Assembly (NCBI GenBank): GCA_036659415.1
Contig: JAVXCQ010000004.1
Span: 21,921-85,920, forward strand
DNA from: JAVXCQ01 sp036659415
GTDB taxonomy: Bacteria; Bacillota; Negativicutes; Acidaminococcales; Acidaminococcaceae
Direction of reading: 5' to 3'
DNA: 64,000 nt
Shown here in pieces: positions 8,267 through 17,136 of this stretch. The notes under the pieces are model-generated. The model ran no database searches, was not told where the DNA came from, and worked only from the letters and a program-made list of their open reading frames with translations. Position 1 is the stretch's first letter. Each line of letters begins with the position of its first letter. The position numbers and the translations under genes are program-made.

Positions 8267-8458
8267 TTAGATTGCGCGGGTGACTTTCCCGGAGCGTAGG
8301 CAGCGAGTGCAAACATTAAGTCGACGAGTGGAGCCCTCAACAACAGCTCTCACGCGTTGAATGTTTGGTTTCCAAGTACGTTTTGTATGTCTATTAGAGT
8401 GACTGACGTTATTACCAGCCGCTTCACCTTTACCGCAGATTTCACAAATACATGCCAT
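8267..8458 (-). CDS. rpmB: 50S ribosomal protein L28
   Basis: 63-aa basic ribosomal protein of the large subunit. The family signature is clear: MACICEICGKG at the start, NNVSHSNRHTKRTWKPN in the middle and RLNVCTRCLRSGKV near the end. The two CxxC pairs mark the zinc-binding (C+) form. The start follows AGGAGGTGG. It is transcribed alone, divergent from recG. Confidence 0.97.
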   Translation of the reverse strand: MACICEICGKGEAAGNNVSHSNRHTKRTWKPNIQRVRAVVEGSTRRLNVCTRCLRSGKVTRAI

Positions 8459-8513
8459 AGTCCCACCTCCTTTAATTAGTAGGGCAATACCTTTTCATAA
8501 ATTCAACAATAAT

Positions 8514-8543
8514 ATCTTACCATAGAGTAATGTTAAATTGCAA
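8514..8543 (-). promoter_or_regulatory. rpmB promoter
   Basis: On the reverse strand TTGCAA (8538-8543), an 18-base spacer, then TAAGAT (8514-8519) with TGG just before it. It lies about 55 bases ahead of the rpmB start. Confidence 0.65.
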
Positions 8544-8580
8544 GTAAAAATAAAAAAGTCTTAAGTAGGTGGTGATTTTA

Positions 8581-10644
8581 ATGTGGTGGCAGGAGCAAAT
8601 ATCCAGTTTAAAGGGCATTGGTGTGAAAAAAGCCCTAGATTTTGCTAAGTTAGATATTTTTACGGTGGGCGATTTATTAAATAAATATCCTCGTCTAGAT
8701 AGTTATTTGGATTATTCTCGCGTTAAAACGATTAAAGAACTAAATACTAACAACCAAAAGGAAATTTTTGCTGCGGAAGTGGTGACTATTGTGGAACGCC
8801 GTTCCCATAACGGGAAAAGTTATACCTGTGTTACGTTACGAGATGCTACTGCTTACGCTGAAGCGTATTTATTTTTTAATCAACGTTTTCAAGCCAAAAA
8901 GCTTAAGCCGGAGATGAAAGTGCTAGTGACCGGTAAAGTCAAACCGGGACGAACGGCTAAAACTATTACCGAAGTTTTTATTCAACCATTGGAAGAACAG
9001 GGAAGCCAACAGGGGCTAGGCATTCTGCCCATCTATAACCTAGCTGGCTCACTCACACAAAATAATTTGCGTAGTGCTGTGCGTCAAGCCTTGGCCTTAG
9101 CACGCAATTCGCTACCGGAATCTTTACCGGCTAGCCTTATTGCCAGCGAACATTTAATGGGTAGGCTGGCAGCCTTGGAAAATATTCACTTCCCAACGAA
9201 TTGGGCCCAGTTTCACCAAGCTAAAAACAGATTGGTCTTTGAAGAATTATTTCTTTTGCAATGCGGATTACTCTACTACAGAAATAAAGTTAAGGGAACG
9301 AAGCAAGGTGTGCAGCATGGTCACGGCACTAAGTTGTGCCAAAAGCTAGTGGAGCAGTTACCGTTTACTTTGACACCGGCGCAGCAACAAGCCTGGCAAG
9401 AAATTGCTTGCGATATGGAAGCCGCTAAACCGATGCATCGCTTATTACAAGGTGATGTTGGTTCCGGTAAAACCGTAGTGGCCGCCTTAGCCCTAGCTAA
9501 AACCGCTGAAAACGGCCACCAAGGCTGTATAATGGTACCAACTGAGATACTAGCGGGACAACATTTTACTACGCTGTGTGAGCTATTAAAGCCGTTAGGA
9601 CTACAAGTAGAAATACTCACCAGTAGCGTTAAAAATGCCAAGCGGCAGGAAATCTTAGCGGCTCTAGCTAGCGGTGAAGTTAATATCTTAGTCGGTACCC
9701 ATGCGCTTATTCAAGACGGGGTTGTTTTCAGGGATTTAGCATTAGTCGTTACCGATGAACAGCACCGTTTCGGGGTGGAACAAAGAAGCAGACTAACGAA
9801 TAAATCGCACTATGCTCCTGACGTTTTAATTATGACAGCTACCCCTATACCACGTACTTTAGCTTTAACCGTTTACGGTGACCTAGATGTGTCAAGTATG
9901 AAAGATTTACCGCCGGGACGCCGCCAAATCACAACCCTGTGTTATACTAATGATAAACGTGCAGAGGTTTATGAAGGTTTGGTTAGGCAGATACAAGACG
10001 GCAGACAAGCCTACATTGTATGTCCGCTGATTGCAGAGTCGGAAACTATTGATGCACACGCGGCAACAGCTGTCTTTGCGGAATTGCAAAAAACGTATTT
10101 GCGCAAAGTCCCCTGTGCTTTGCTCCATGGCAAGTTAAAAGCTCAGGAGAAGGAGGCGGTGATGCAAGCTTTTAGTAGTGGCGAACTCAAAGTTTTAATC
10201 GCTACCACCGTAATAGAAGTAGGTGTCAACGTGCCTAATGCTAGTTTAATGGTGATTGAAGGGGCAGATCGTTTTGGACTAGCTCAAATGCACCAATTAA
10301 GAGGACGGGTAGGACGGGGTAACGCACAATCCTATTGTGTCTTGCTCACCGATACGGATAACCCAGATACTCTTAATCGTTTGCAAGTACTACGTAATTC
10401 TACGGACGGCTTTTTGTTAGCGGAAAAAGACTTAGAATTGCGAGGAGCAGGGCAATTGTTTGGTTTACGTCAACACGGTTTACCTGATCTATATATTGCT
10501 GATATTCTTCAAGATGCGGACGTTTTGCAACGAGCTAGAACCTTAGCTTTGGTAGCATTAGCTGATCAAGTTTTATTTGACCAAATAAAAACTGCACTTT
10601 GCAGTCAATTTGACACCAGATTCCAAGGAATTTTTTATTCTTAA
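8581..10644 (+). CDS. recG: ATP-dependent DNA helicase RecG
   Basis: Branch-migration helicase that regresses stalled forks and processes Holliday junctions. Domains: N-terminal wedge with OB fold (about residues 1-260), then helicase lobes with LLQGDVGSGKT (about 295-305), DEQHRFG (about 393), TATPIPRTL (about 419) and the QMHQLRGRVGRG motif (about 575). I choose ATG 8581, which has AGGTGG about 9 bases upstream, rather than GTG 8569, which lies in that site. About 687 aa, normal length. Confidence 0.97.
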   Translation: MWWQEQISSLKGIGVKKALDFAKLDIFTVGDLLNKYPRLDSYLDYSRVKTIKELNTNNQKEIFAAEVVTIVERRSHNGKSYTCVTLRDATAYAEAYLFFNQRFQAKKLKPEMKVLVTGKVKPGRTAKTITEVFIQPLEEQGSQQGLGILPIYNLAGSLTQNNLRSAVRQALALARNSLPESLPASLIASEHLMGRLAALENIHFPTNWAQFHQAKNRLVFEELFLLQCGLLYYRNKVKGTKQGVQHGHGTKLCQKLVEQLPFTLTPAQQQAWQEIACDMEAAKPMHRLLQGDVGSGKTVVAALALAKTAENGHQGCIMVPTEILAGQHFTTLCELLKPLGLQVEILTSSVKNAKRQEILAALASGEVNILVGTHALIQDGVVFRDLALVVTDEQHRFGVEQRSRLTNKSHYAPDVLIMTATPIPRTLALTVYGDLDVSSMKDLPPGRRQITTLCYTNDKRAEVYEGLVRQIQDGRQAYIVCPLIAESETIDAHAATAVFAELQKTYLRKVPCALLHGKLKAQEKEAVMQAFSSGELKVLIATTVIEVGVNVPNASLMVIEGADRFGLAQMHQLRGRVGRGNAQSYCVLLTDTDNPDTLNRLQVLRNSTDGFLLAEKDLELRGAGQLFGLRQHGLPDLYIADILQDADVLQRARTLALVALADQVLFDQIKTALCSQFDTRFQGIFYS

Positions 10645-10661
10645 AAAATGAGGTAGAAACG

Positions 10662-11366
10662 ATGCAGGTAGAAAATAAATCGGGGGAACACCAGCAACTC
10701 TATGTTAAGGTGGTATCCCTGGTCTTACTAATGGGTTTAGTAGTAACTATTCAGTTTTTGGCGCCAGATTTTTTTCCTCAAATTTGGCGTTTAGCTACCA
10801 ATGGCAATTTAGATGAAATTCTTGAATTTTTACGTTCTTACGGAGCGTGGGCGATTGTTGTTAGCTTTTTGCTCGATATTTTAGTTAATGCTGTCGGCTT
10901 TTTACCTTCGATTTTTATTTCTACGGCTAATGGTCTCCTATTTGGTTTACCTGTGGGGATTATAGTGTCGTGGCTAGCAGAGTCGGTGGGCGTGATTCTG
11001 AGCTTTTTGCTCATGCGTTATTTTTTTCGTGGTTCTGCAGAAAAGCTGATTATTAAAAGTAATAATTTGGCTAAATTAGATGAAATGAGTGGCAACAGTG
11101 GCTGGCAGGCCATGGCCTTGGCGAGAACCTTACCTTATTTTCCCTCCGGTATTTTAACGGCGCTGGGAGCCGTAAGCAAAATGAGCGTGCGGGATTATGT
11201 GCTGGCTACGTTTATCGGCAAATTTCCATCCACGGCACTGGAAGTAATTGTAGGCCATGATGCGGTTAACTACCAAACGCATTTGCACCGTTTAGCTATC
11301 TTCGCCACTTTAATAGCAGTCACTTATTGTTATATTATCTGGCGTAAACAACAGAAAAAGCAATAA
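10662..11366 (+). CDS. TVP38/TMEM64 (DedA-like) membrane protein
   Basis: 234-aa polytopic inner-membrane protein. About five hydrophobic segments are visible: near residues 13-30, 53-80, 85-115, 150-170 and the C-terminal FATLIAVTYCYIIW. The pattern of a re-entrant FLPSIFISTANGLLFG loop and ARTLPYFPSGILTALGAVSKM (a conserved Arg before a proline-rich stretch) fits the SNARE-associated/VTT family, proposed to include lipid scramblases and flippases. It follows recG by 17 bases and ends at a terminator. The exact substrate is unknown. Confidence 0.82.
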   Translation: MQVENKSGEHQQLYVKVVSLVLLMGLVVTIQFLAPDFFPQIWRLATNGNLDEILEFLRSYGAWAIVVSFLLDILVNAVGFLPSIFISTANGLLFGLPVGIIVSWLAESVGVILSFLLMRYFFRGSAEKLIIKSNNLAKLDEMSGNSGWQAMALARTLPYFPSGILTALGAVSKMSVRDYVLATFIGKFPSTALEVIVGHDAVNYQTHLHRLAIFATLIAVTYCYIIWRKQQKKQ

Positions 11367-11373
11367 TGATAAT

Positions 11374-11420
11374 AGCGGTCTTCGCGCAAGTGACAAATCT
11401 TGCCGAGGCCGCTTTTTCTT
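11374..11420 (+). terminator. Terminator after TVP38 gene
   Basis: AGCGGTCTTCGCGCAAG (11374-11390) pairs with CTTGCCGAGGCCGCT (11399-11413) with small bulges, followed by TTTTCTT. Confidence 0.85.
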
Positions 11421-11578
11421 GAGTCCTAGGTTCAAGGGACGGTAAGAAAACTGTCAATTAATTTACAGAAGCCTTGAAAATATTATTATTTACCGGCAAC
11501 TTAACAAAAAAGCAGGAATATACCGACGCGTCATAGAACTATTACACTATCTAAATATTTCGGATAGGGGGAAACATT

Positions 11579-13642
11579 ATGAAAGAGTACACTGGAGATC
11601 GGATTAGAAACGTCGCAATTGTAGGTCATGGTGGAGCTGGAACCACATCAGTTACAGAGGCTTTGCTCTATCGTTCAGGAGCAATTTCACGGATGTGCAA
11701 AGTCGAAGATGGAGCTACCACCACGGACTATGAACCAGAAGAAATTAAACGTAAAGTCTCTGTTAATGCCACCTTGGCGCCGGTAGAGTGGCGAGATTCC
11801 AAAATTAATTTTATTGATACCCCTGGTTTTGCAGATTTTGTTGCTGAAGTCAAAGGTGCTTTTCGTGCAGTAGACAGTGCGCTGATTGTTGTTTGTGCAA
11901 CTTCCGGCGTGCAGGTAGGTACGGAGCAGTGCTGGAAATTGGCAGAAGAAGCCGGTTTACCAAGAATAGTATTTGTGAATAAGATGGATCGTGAAAATGC
12001 AGATTATGATGCTATTTTGGAGAACTTACGGAGTAAATTCGGCAAACGGGTGTTGCCGCTGGAATTGCCTTTAGGTAAAGAAGCGGCTTTTGAAGGGGTT
12101 ATTGATGTTTACAAAATGAAAGCATACCGTGCTCAGGGTAATAGTTCAGAAGAAATGGAAATTCCAGCTGATATGCTTACCTGGGCGCAAGCCGCACATG
12201 ACAAGATGGTAGAAGCAGCGGTAGAAGCTGACGATGATTGTATGCTCCGTTATTTAGAAGGGGAAACTATTAGCGACGAAGAGATAAAAAAATGTCTGAT
12301 TAAAGGTATTCGTAATGCGATTATTTTTCCAGTAATTTGCGGTAGTGCTTACAAAAACATTGGTTTAGGTCGGTTAATGAATGCGATTATTGACTATACC
12401 TATCCTGGTATTTTAAATGACTTTATTGTTACCAATGAAAAAACCGGTGAAGAAGAAATACGTGATGCTAATGCGCCAACAGCTGCTTTGGTGTTCAAAA
12501 CCACCTCCGATCCTTTCGTTGGTCGGTTAAGTTTCTTTAGGGTATTTTCCGGCAAGCTAGTCAGTGATTCTACTGTCTACAATTCCAGCCGTGAGAAAGA
12601 TGAACGCATTGGAGCGCTCTTTACCATGCAAGGTAAAACCCAAATTCCATTGAAAGAAATTTCTGCCGGCGATATTGGGGTTGTTTCTAAACTGCAATAT
12701 ACGGCTACAGGCGATACTATTAGTGATAAAGCGTCCCCAGTTGTTTTTGCGCCGATTGCTTTCCCTCTGCCGATGTATACTAGGGCGATTTATGCTAAAA
12801 AGAAAGGCGAGGAAGAGAAAATTTCCACTGCTCTTAATCGTTTAATGGAAGAAGACCCCACCATTATCATTACCAAAAACACCGTCACTAAAGAAACTTT
12901 GATTAGTGGTATGGGGGATCAACATATTGAGATTATCATGGAAAGAATGCTCCGCAAATTTGGCGTAGAAGCGGAGCTGAAAGCGCCTATTATTGAATAT
13001 CGTGAAACTATTCGTGGTAGTGCCGAAGTTGAAGGTAAACATAAGAAACAAAGCGGTGGGCATGGACAATACGGTCACGTTGTGATTAAGATGGAGCCGT
13101 TGCCACCGGGTTCCGGCTTTGAATTTGTGGATAAAATTTTTGGCGGGGCTGTGCCGCGCCAATACATTCCTGCGGTAGAAAAAGGTATGCGGGAATCCTT
13201 GGAACACGGTATTTTGGCGGGTTATCCGGTAGTAGACGTGCGTATCACCTTGGTTGATGGTTCTTACCACACGGTGGATTCGTCTGAAATGGCCTTTAAA
13301 ATCGCTTCCAATCAGGCCTTTAAAAAAGCTTGTGAAATTGCGAAACCGGTATTGATGGAGCCTTATTATAATCTCGATGTGCATTGTTCCGAAACAATGA
13401 TGGGTGATGTTATTGGCGACCTTAATACTAAACGTGGCAGAGTGCTGGGTATGCAAAGCTTAGAAGATGGTATGGCTTGCGTTAAAGCACAAGTTCCGTT
13501 TGCGGAGATTTCTGAATATGCTGTTGATTTACGGGCACTAACTCAGGGGTTAGGAACTTTTGAAATGAAGTTTGACCATTATGAAGATGTGCCGATTAAA
13601 TTAGCGGAAAAGATTGTCGCTGAGCATCTAGCAAAAGCATAA
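11579..13642 (+). CDS. EF-G-like translational GTPase (EF-G2 type) with altered P-loop
   Basis: 687 aa with the five-domain EF-G layout: G domain (DTPGFADF about residues 80-87, NKMD about 136-139), domain II, and domains III-V with the HGQYGHVVIKMEP and DHYEDVP regions. The N-terminus and switch I (RKVSVN in place of RGITI) match the second EF-G class found beside the canonical one. No ribosomal-protein genes flank it. The P-loop reads GHGGAGTTS, with Thr where GTPases have the catalytic Lys, so normal GTP hydrolysis is doubtful. Its role (ribosome recycling, back-translocation or stress) cannot be told from sequence. It has its own terminator and a long upstream region. Confidence 0.9.
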   Translation: MKEYTGDRIRNVAIVGHGGAGTTSVTEALLYRSGAISRMCKVEDGATTTDYEPEEIKRKVSVNATLAPVEWRDSKINFIDTPGFADFVAEVKGAFRAVDSALIVVCATSGVQVGTEQCWKLAEEAGLPRIVFVNKMDRENADYDAILENLRSKFGKRVLPLELPLGKEAAFEGVIDVYKMKAYRAQGNSSEEMEIPADMLTWAQAAHDKMVEAAVEADDDCMLRYLEGETISDEEIKKCLIKGIRNAIIFPVICGSAYKNIGLGRLMNAIIDYTYPGILNDFIVTNEKTGEEEIRDANAPTAALVFKTTSDPFVGRLSFFRVFSGKLVSDSTVYNSSREKDERIGALFTMQGKTQIPLKEISAGDIGVVSKLQYTATGDTISDKASPVVFAPIAFPLPMYTRAIYAKKKGEEEKISTALNRLMEEDPTIIITKNTVTKETLISGMGDQHIEIIMERMLRKFGVEAELKAPIIEYRETIRGSAEVEGKHKKQSGGHGQYGHVVIKMEPLPPGSGFEFVDKIFGGAVPRQYIPAVEKGMRESLEHGILAGYPVVDVRITLVDGSYHTVDSSEMAFKIASNQAFKKACEIAKPVLMEPYYNLDVHCSETMMGDVIGDLNTKRGRVLGMQSLEDGMACVKAQVPFAEISEYAVDLRALTQGLGTFEMKFDHYEDVPIKLAEKIVAEHLAKA

Positions 13643-13646
13643 AAAC

Positions 13647-13686
13647 TAAACAAGGTTGTCCGTCTTTAGGCGGACAACCTTGTTTA
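13647..13686 (+). terminator. Terminator after EF-G-like gene
   Basis: TAAACAAGGTTGTCCG (13647-13662) pairs perfectly with CGGACAACCTTGTTTA (13671-13686). The stem's own T-rich arm provides the tail. It probably works in both directions. Confidence 0.85.
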
Positions 13687-13728
13687 ATACAAACATTACC
13701 AGGAGAGAAGAAAGGTTGTGGGGTTACC

Positions 13729-14178
13729 ATGAAAGTTGAAGAAATTATGGTGAAGAATGTAATCAGTGTTAATCGCAATAGTTCCATTGAGGAGATTGCC
13801 GAAGTATTAACGACTCATGGCGTTTCTGGCTTGCCGGTTTTGAGTGACGGTGGTTATTTGGTTGGTATTGTGACAGAAGGTGACCTCCTGCGTAGAGAAA
13901 CTACCCCACGTTTGCCGGAGTTTATCAATATTTTGGGCGCTGTCATTTATTATGAAGGTGTAGAACGCTACAATGAAGACTTCAAAAAGATGCTGGCACA
14001 AAAAGCCGCCGATATTATGACGGAAGATGTGATTACGGTTAAAGAGGGGACGGATATCGGAGAAGTGGCTCGTTTAATGCTTGATCACAATATTAAACAA
14101 GTACCGGTAGTTGATGGCAGTAAAATGCTAGGTATTGTTTGCCGTGCTGATATTGTTAAATTACTGTTAAAAAAATAA
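13729..14178 (+). CDS. CBS-pair protein
   Basis: 149-aa protein made of two CBS modules and nothing else. CBS1 spans about residues 1-55 (VEEIMVKNVISV through GIVTEGDL) and CBS2 about 93-149 (AADIMTEDVITV through GIVCRADI). CBS pairs usually bind adenine nucleotides and sense energy state. The linker LPEFINILGAVIYYEGVERYNEDFKKM is characteristic of a widespread stand-alone group. The partner protein is unknown. The ribosome site is weak (GTGGGG). It lies between two strong hairpins or promoters, so likely monocistronic. Confidence 0.85.
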   Translation: MKVEEIMVKNVISVNRNSSIEEIAEVLTTHGVSGLPVLSDGGYLVGIVTEGDLLRRETTPRLPEFINILGAVIYYEGVERYNEDFKKMLAQKAADIMTEDVITVKEGTDIGEVARLMLDHNIKQVPVVDGSKMLGIVCRADIVKLLLKK

Positions 14179-14211
14179 CATTTCAGGCTTTCTTTTGCCG
14201 TTACTTTATCT

Positions 14212-14217
14212 TATAAT
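14212..14217 (+). promoter_or_regulatory. Possible -10 box for tkt
   Basis: A perfect TATAAT 43 bases before the tkt start. The hexamer 17 bases upstream (TTTCTT) is a poor -35 and there is no TGn extension, so this is tentative. Confidence 0.4.
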
Positions 14218-14259
14218 GGGTAAAGAGTATCCGGCACAGGACTTTAAGGAGGTTCATAC

Positions 14260-16254
14260 ATGAAAACAATTGACCAAACAGCGGTTAATACATTACGCTT
14301 TTTATCTGTCGATGCAGTAGAAAAGGCGAACTCTGGGCATCCGGGATTTCCGTTGGGAACAGCGCCGTTAATGTATACGCTTTGGGATCGGTTTATTAAC
14401 TATAACCCACAAGATCCTCACTGGTTTAATCGCGACCGTTTCATTCTTTCCCCGGGGCATGGTTCCGCTTTACTTTATTCTATGCTCCACTTAGCAGGTT
14501 TTGATTTATCTCTGGACGAAATTAAAAATTTCCGCCAATGGGGTTCCAAAACTCCGGGACATCCTGAGTATGGTCACACAGCAGGAGTCGAAGCTTCCAC
14601 AGGACCTTTAGGTCATGGTTTTGCCATGGGTGTAGGTTTTGCCATTGCGGAAACTATGTTGGCCGCCCAGTATAATCAAAATGATTTTGAAGTAATTAAT
14701 CATTATACTTACGGGCTTACTTCTGACGGTGATTTGATGGAAGGCGTAGCTTCAGAAGCAGCGTCTTTGGCAGGTACCTTAGGCCTGGGCAAGCTGATTT
14801 ATCTCTACGATGACAATAAGATTACCATTGAAGGCTCGACGGATATTGCTTTTAATGAAGACGTAGCAGCTCGCTTTATCGCCTATGGTTGGCAGGTACT
14901 ACGAGTAGCAAGCTCTGAAGATATTGAAGGTATTGCTGAGGCTGTCCGCCAAGCACAACAAGATACTACCCATCCTAGCTTAATCATTATTCATACGCAT
15001 ATTGGGTTTGGTAGCCCGAAACAAGATAGTCCTGCTGCACATGGTGAACCCTTGGGAGCTGAAGCTTTGGCTAAAACCAAAGAAGCTGCTGGGTGGCCGA
15101 TGGGCAAGTCTTTCTATGTTCCTGAAACCGTCAAGACACATTTTAATGCCAAGCGTGATATTTGTGCAAAAAAACAAAAGACCTGGGAAGCATTAATGGC
15201 TGATTATGCCGTAGTTTATCCGGAACTAGCCACTGAGCTTACAGCACGAATTGCCGGTGAAGCGATGGTTAACCTGGGAGGTTTGGAAAAAGTCTTTAAT
15301 GACGTTGCTAAAACTTCTACTCGTGAAGCTTCTGGTGAAATCCTGCAAAAATTAGCAATGCAATTACCGGGACTGGTAGGCGGTAGCGCCGACCTAGGAC
15401 CTTCTAATAAAACCACGATTAAAGGTGGTGGTTTCTACTCGGCAACCGAGCGAAGCGGCAAAAATATTCATTTTGGTGTGCGTGAACACGCTATGGGCAA
15501 AATCGTCAACGGTATGGCTCTGCATGGTGGGTTTATCCCCTATGGTGGTACCTTCCTTGTTTTTGCTGACTTCATGCGTCCTGCGGTGAGAATGGCTGCC
15601 TTGATGGGCATCCGGGCGATTTTTGTTTTCACCCATGATAGTATCGCTTTGGGCGAAGATGGACCTACACATCAACCGATTGAACAAACCATGAGTTTGC
15701 GCATGATTCCGGGACTTTCTGTATTTAGACCGGCAGATGCGTTGGAAACAGCGACCGCTTGGCAAGCCGCTGTGCTTAATAGCAATAAGCCAACGGCTCT
15801 TTTGTTGAGTCGTCAAAAATTAACAGTACTGCATGAATACAAAGCTATTATCCACAAGAATGCTTCCAAAGGTGGCTATATTCTTAATGCCGGCAAGAGT
15901 ACTTGTCAGCTAGACGCTGTGCTTTTGGCTACTGGTAGTGAAGTGCATTTAGCGCTGGCCGCACAAAAAGTACTGGCTGAAGAAGCAATCAATGTTAGCG
16001 TAGTATCTCTGCCGTCTTGGGATCATTATGATGCACAAAGCAAGAAATACAAGGAAACTGTTATGCCTGACGGTGTGCCACGGATTGCAGTGGAAGCAGG
16101 AGTTTCCTTTGGCTGGAGCAGATACACAGGCAATGAAAATAATATTATCGGCATCGACAAATTTGGCGCTTCGGCACCGGGCGATGTTGTTTACGAAAAA
16201 TATGGGTTTACGGTTAAAAATGTCGTAGCCAAAGTGAAACACGTACTCAAATAA
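14260..16254 (+). CDS. tkt: Transketolase
   Basis: Thiamine-diphosphate enzyme of the non-oxidative pentose phosphate pathway. Full-length 664 aa. Seen: the N-terminal SVDAVEKANSGHPGFPLG, the ThDP motif (SDGDLMEG through the DDNKITIEG region, about 152-190), the central GVREHAMG (about 407), the HDSIALGEDGPTHQP loop (about 460-474), and a C-terminal transketolase domain. The start follows AAGGAGG. Its position just before thiD-thiM-thiE, which salvage its cofactor precursor, may be coincidence since a terminator separates them. Confidence 0.97.
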   Translation: MKTIDQTAVNTLRFLSVDAVEKANSGHPGFPLGTAPLMYTLWDRFINYNPQDPHWFNRDRFILSPGHGSALLYSMLHLAGFDLSLDEIKNFRQWGSKTPGHPEYGHTAGVEASTGPLGHGFAMGVGFAIAETMLAAQYNQNDFEVINHYTYGLTSDGDLMEGVASEAASLAGTLGLGKLIYLYDDNKITIEGSTDIAFNEDVAARFIAYGWQVLRVASSEDIEGIAEAVRQAQQDTTHPSLIIIHTHIGFGSPKQDSPAAHGEPLGAEALAKTKEAAGWPMGKSFYVPETVKTHFNAKRDICAKKQKTWEALMADYAVVYPELATELTARIAGEAMVNLGGLEKVFNDVAKTSTREASGEILQKLAMQLPGLVGGSADLGPSNKTTIKGGGFYSATERSGKNIHFGVREHAMGKIVNGMALHGGFIPYGGTFLVFADFMRPAVRMAALMGIRAIFVFTHDSIALGEDGPTHQPIEQTMSLRMIPGLSVFRPADALETATAWQAAVLNSNKPTALLLSRQKLTVLHEYKAIIHKNASKGGYILNAGKSTCQLDAVLLATGSEVHLALAAQKVLAEEAINVSVVSLPSWDHYDAQSKKYKETVMPDGVPRIAVEAGVSFGWSRYTGNENNIIGIDKFGASAPGDVVYEKYGFTVKNVVAKVKHVLK

Positions 16255-16283
16255 ATTAGCGAGAGCGATGTTAACGCTTAATT

Positions 16284-16314
16284 AAAAAGGACACGGCTTA
16301 CCGTGTCCTTTTTT
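16284..16314 (+). terminator. tkt terminator
   Basis: AAAAAGGACACGG (16284-16296) pairs with CCGTGTCCTTTTT around CTTA. A textbook intrinsic terminator between tkt and thiD. It also rules out the upstream GTG at 16303 as the thiD start. Confidence 0.93.
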
Positions 16315-16332
16315 GTAAATGGAGTGAGAAAA

Positions 16333-17136
16333 ATGAAACATTTGCTAACAATAGCCGGCTCTGATTCTAGTGGCGGAGCAGGTATTCAGGCCGATCTCAA
16401 AACTTTTGCCGCCCATGGTACATTTGGCATGAGTGTGATTACGGCGGTGACAGCCCAAAATACGAAGGGTGTCACCATGGTGCAAGAGATTGAGGCAGCG
16501 GTAGTTGCAGCACAAATAGATGCTATTTTTGATGATATTCGCGTCGATGCGGTGAAAATCGGCATGGTTTCTAGCCCTAGCACCATTAAGGTCATTGCCG
16601 AAAGATTGCGCTATTATCAGCCGGCGATCGTGGTGCTCGATCCGGTGATGGTTTCCAAAAGTGGTTACCAACTTTTGCGACCAGAAGCTTGTGCTACCTT
16701 GGTCGAAGAGCTTTTACCACTGGCTACGCTGGTAACACCTAATCTACCGGAAGCTGGTGTGATTGTGGGTTTCACCGTGAATGACAAAACCAGTATGCTA
16801 GCAGCAGCTACGCAAATAGTACGGTTAGGAGCAACCAGTGTATTAGTCAAGGGTGGGCACCTAGATAATAGTGCTGATGATTTGCTTTATATGGGGGACG
16901 GTCATGCTTGGTATGCTGGCGAAAGAATAGCTACTAAAAATACCCACGGTACGGGTTGTACTTTATCTTCGGCGCTAGCCGCCAATCTAGCTGTCGGTAA
17001 ACCTTTACCGGAAGCTGTTAAAGCCAGCAAGCAATATGTAACGCTGGCGATCCGCAATGGTCTTAGTATTGGTGGCGGTTGTGGACCGACACATCATTTT
17101 GTGGACTTTTTTACTAAGGCAGGTTTTATGCAATGA
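16333..17136 (+). CDS. thiD: Hydroxymethylpyrimidine (phosphate) kinase
   Basis: Phosphorylates HMP and HMP-P to HMP-PP for thiamine synthesis or salvage. Ribokinase-fold signatures: LTIAGSDSSGGAGIQADLKTF at the N-terminus, LDPVMVSKSG (about residues 105-114) and the C-terminal anion hole NTHGTGCTLSSALAANLA (about 203-220). ATG 16333 has GGAGTG upstream. 267 aa, standard. It overlaps thiM by four bases (ATGA), a sign of translational coupling. Confidence 0.96.
   Translation: MKHLLTIAGSDSSGGAGIQADLKTFAAHGTFGMSVITAVTAQNTKGVTMVQEIEAAVVAAQIDAIFDDIRVDAVKIGMVSSPSTIKVIAERLRYYQPAIVVLDPVMVSKSGYQLLRPEACATLVEELLPLATLVTPNLPEAGVIVGFTVNDKTSMLAAATQIVRLGATSVLVKGGHLDNSADDLLYMGDGHAWYAGERIATKNTHGTGCTLSSALAANLAVGKPLPEAVKASKQYVTLAIRNGLSIGGGCGPTHHFVDFFTKAGFMQ

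Noticed and set aside
12842..13456. 204-aa reverse open frame inside the EF-G-like gene, and many similar antisense frames elsewhere
   Set aside because: They mirror strong genes on the other strand, have no ribosome sites and show no family motif.
11579..13642. Canonical EF-G (fusA)
   Set aside because: Switch I and P-loop differ from canonical EF-G and no str-operon genes flank it, so it is treated as the second EF-G class.
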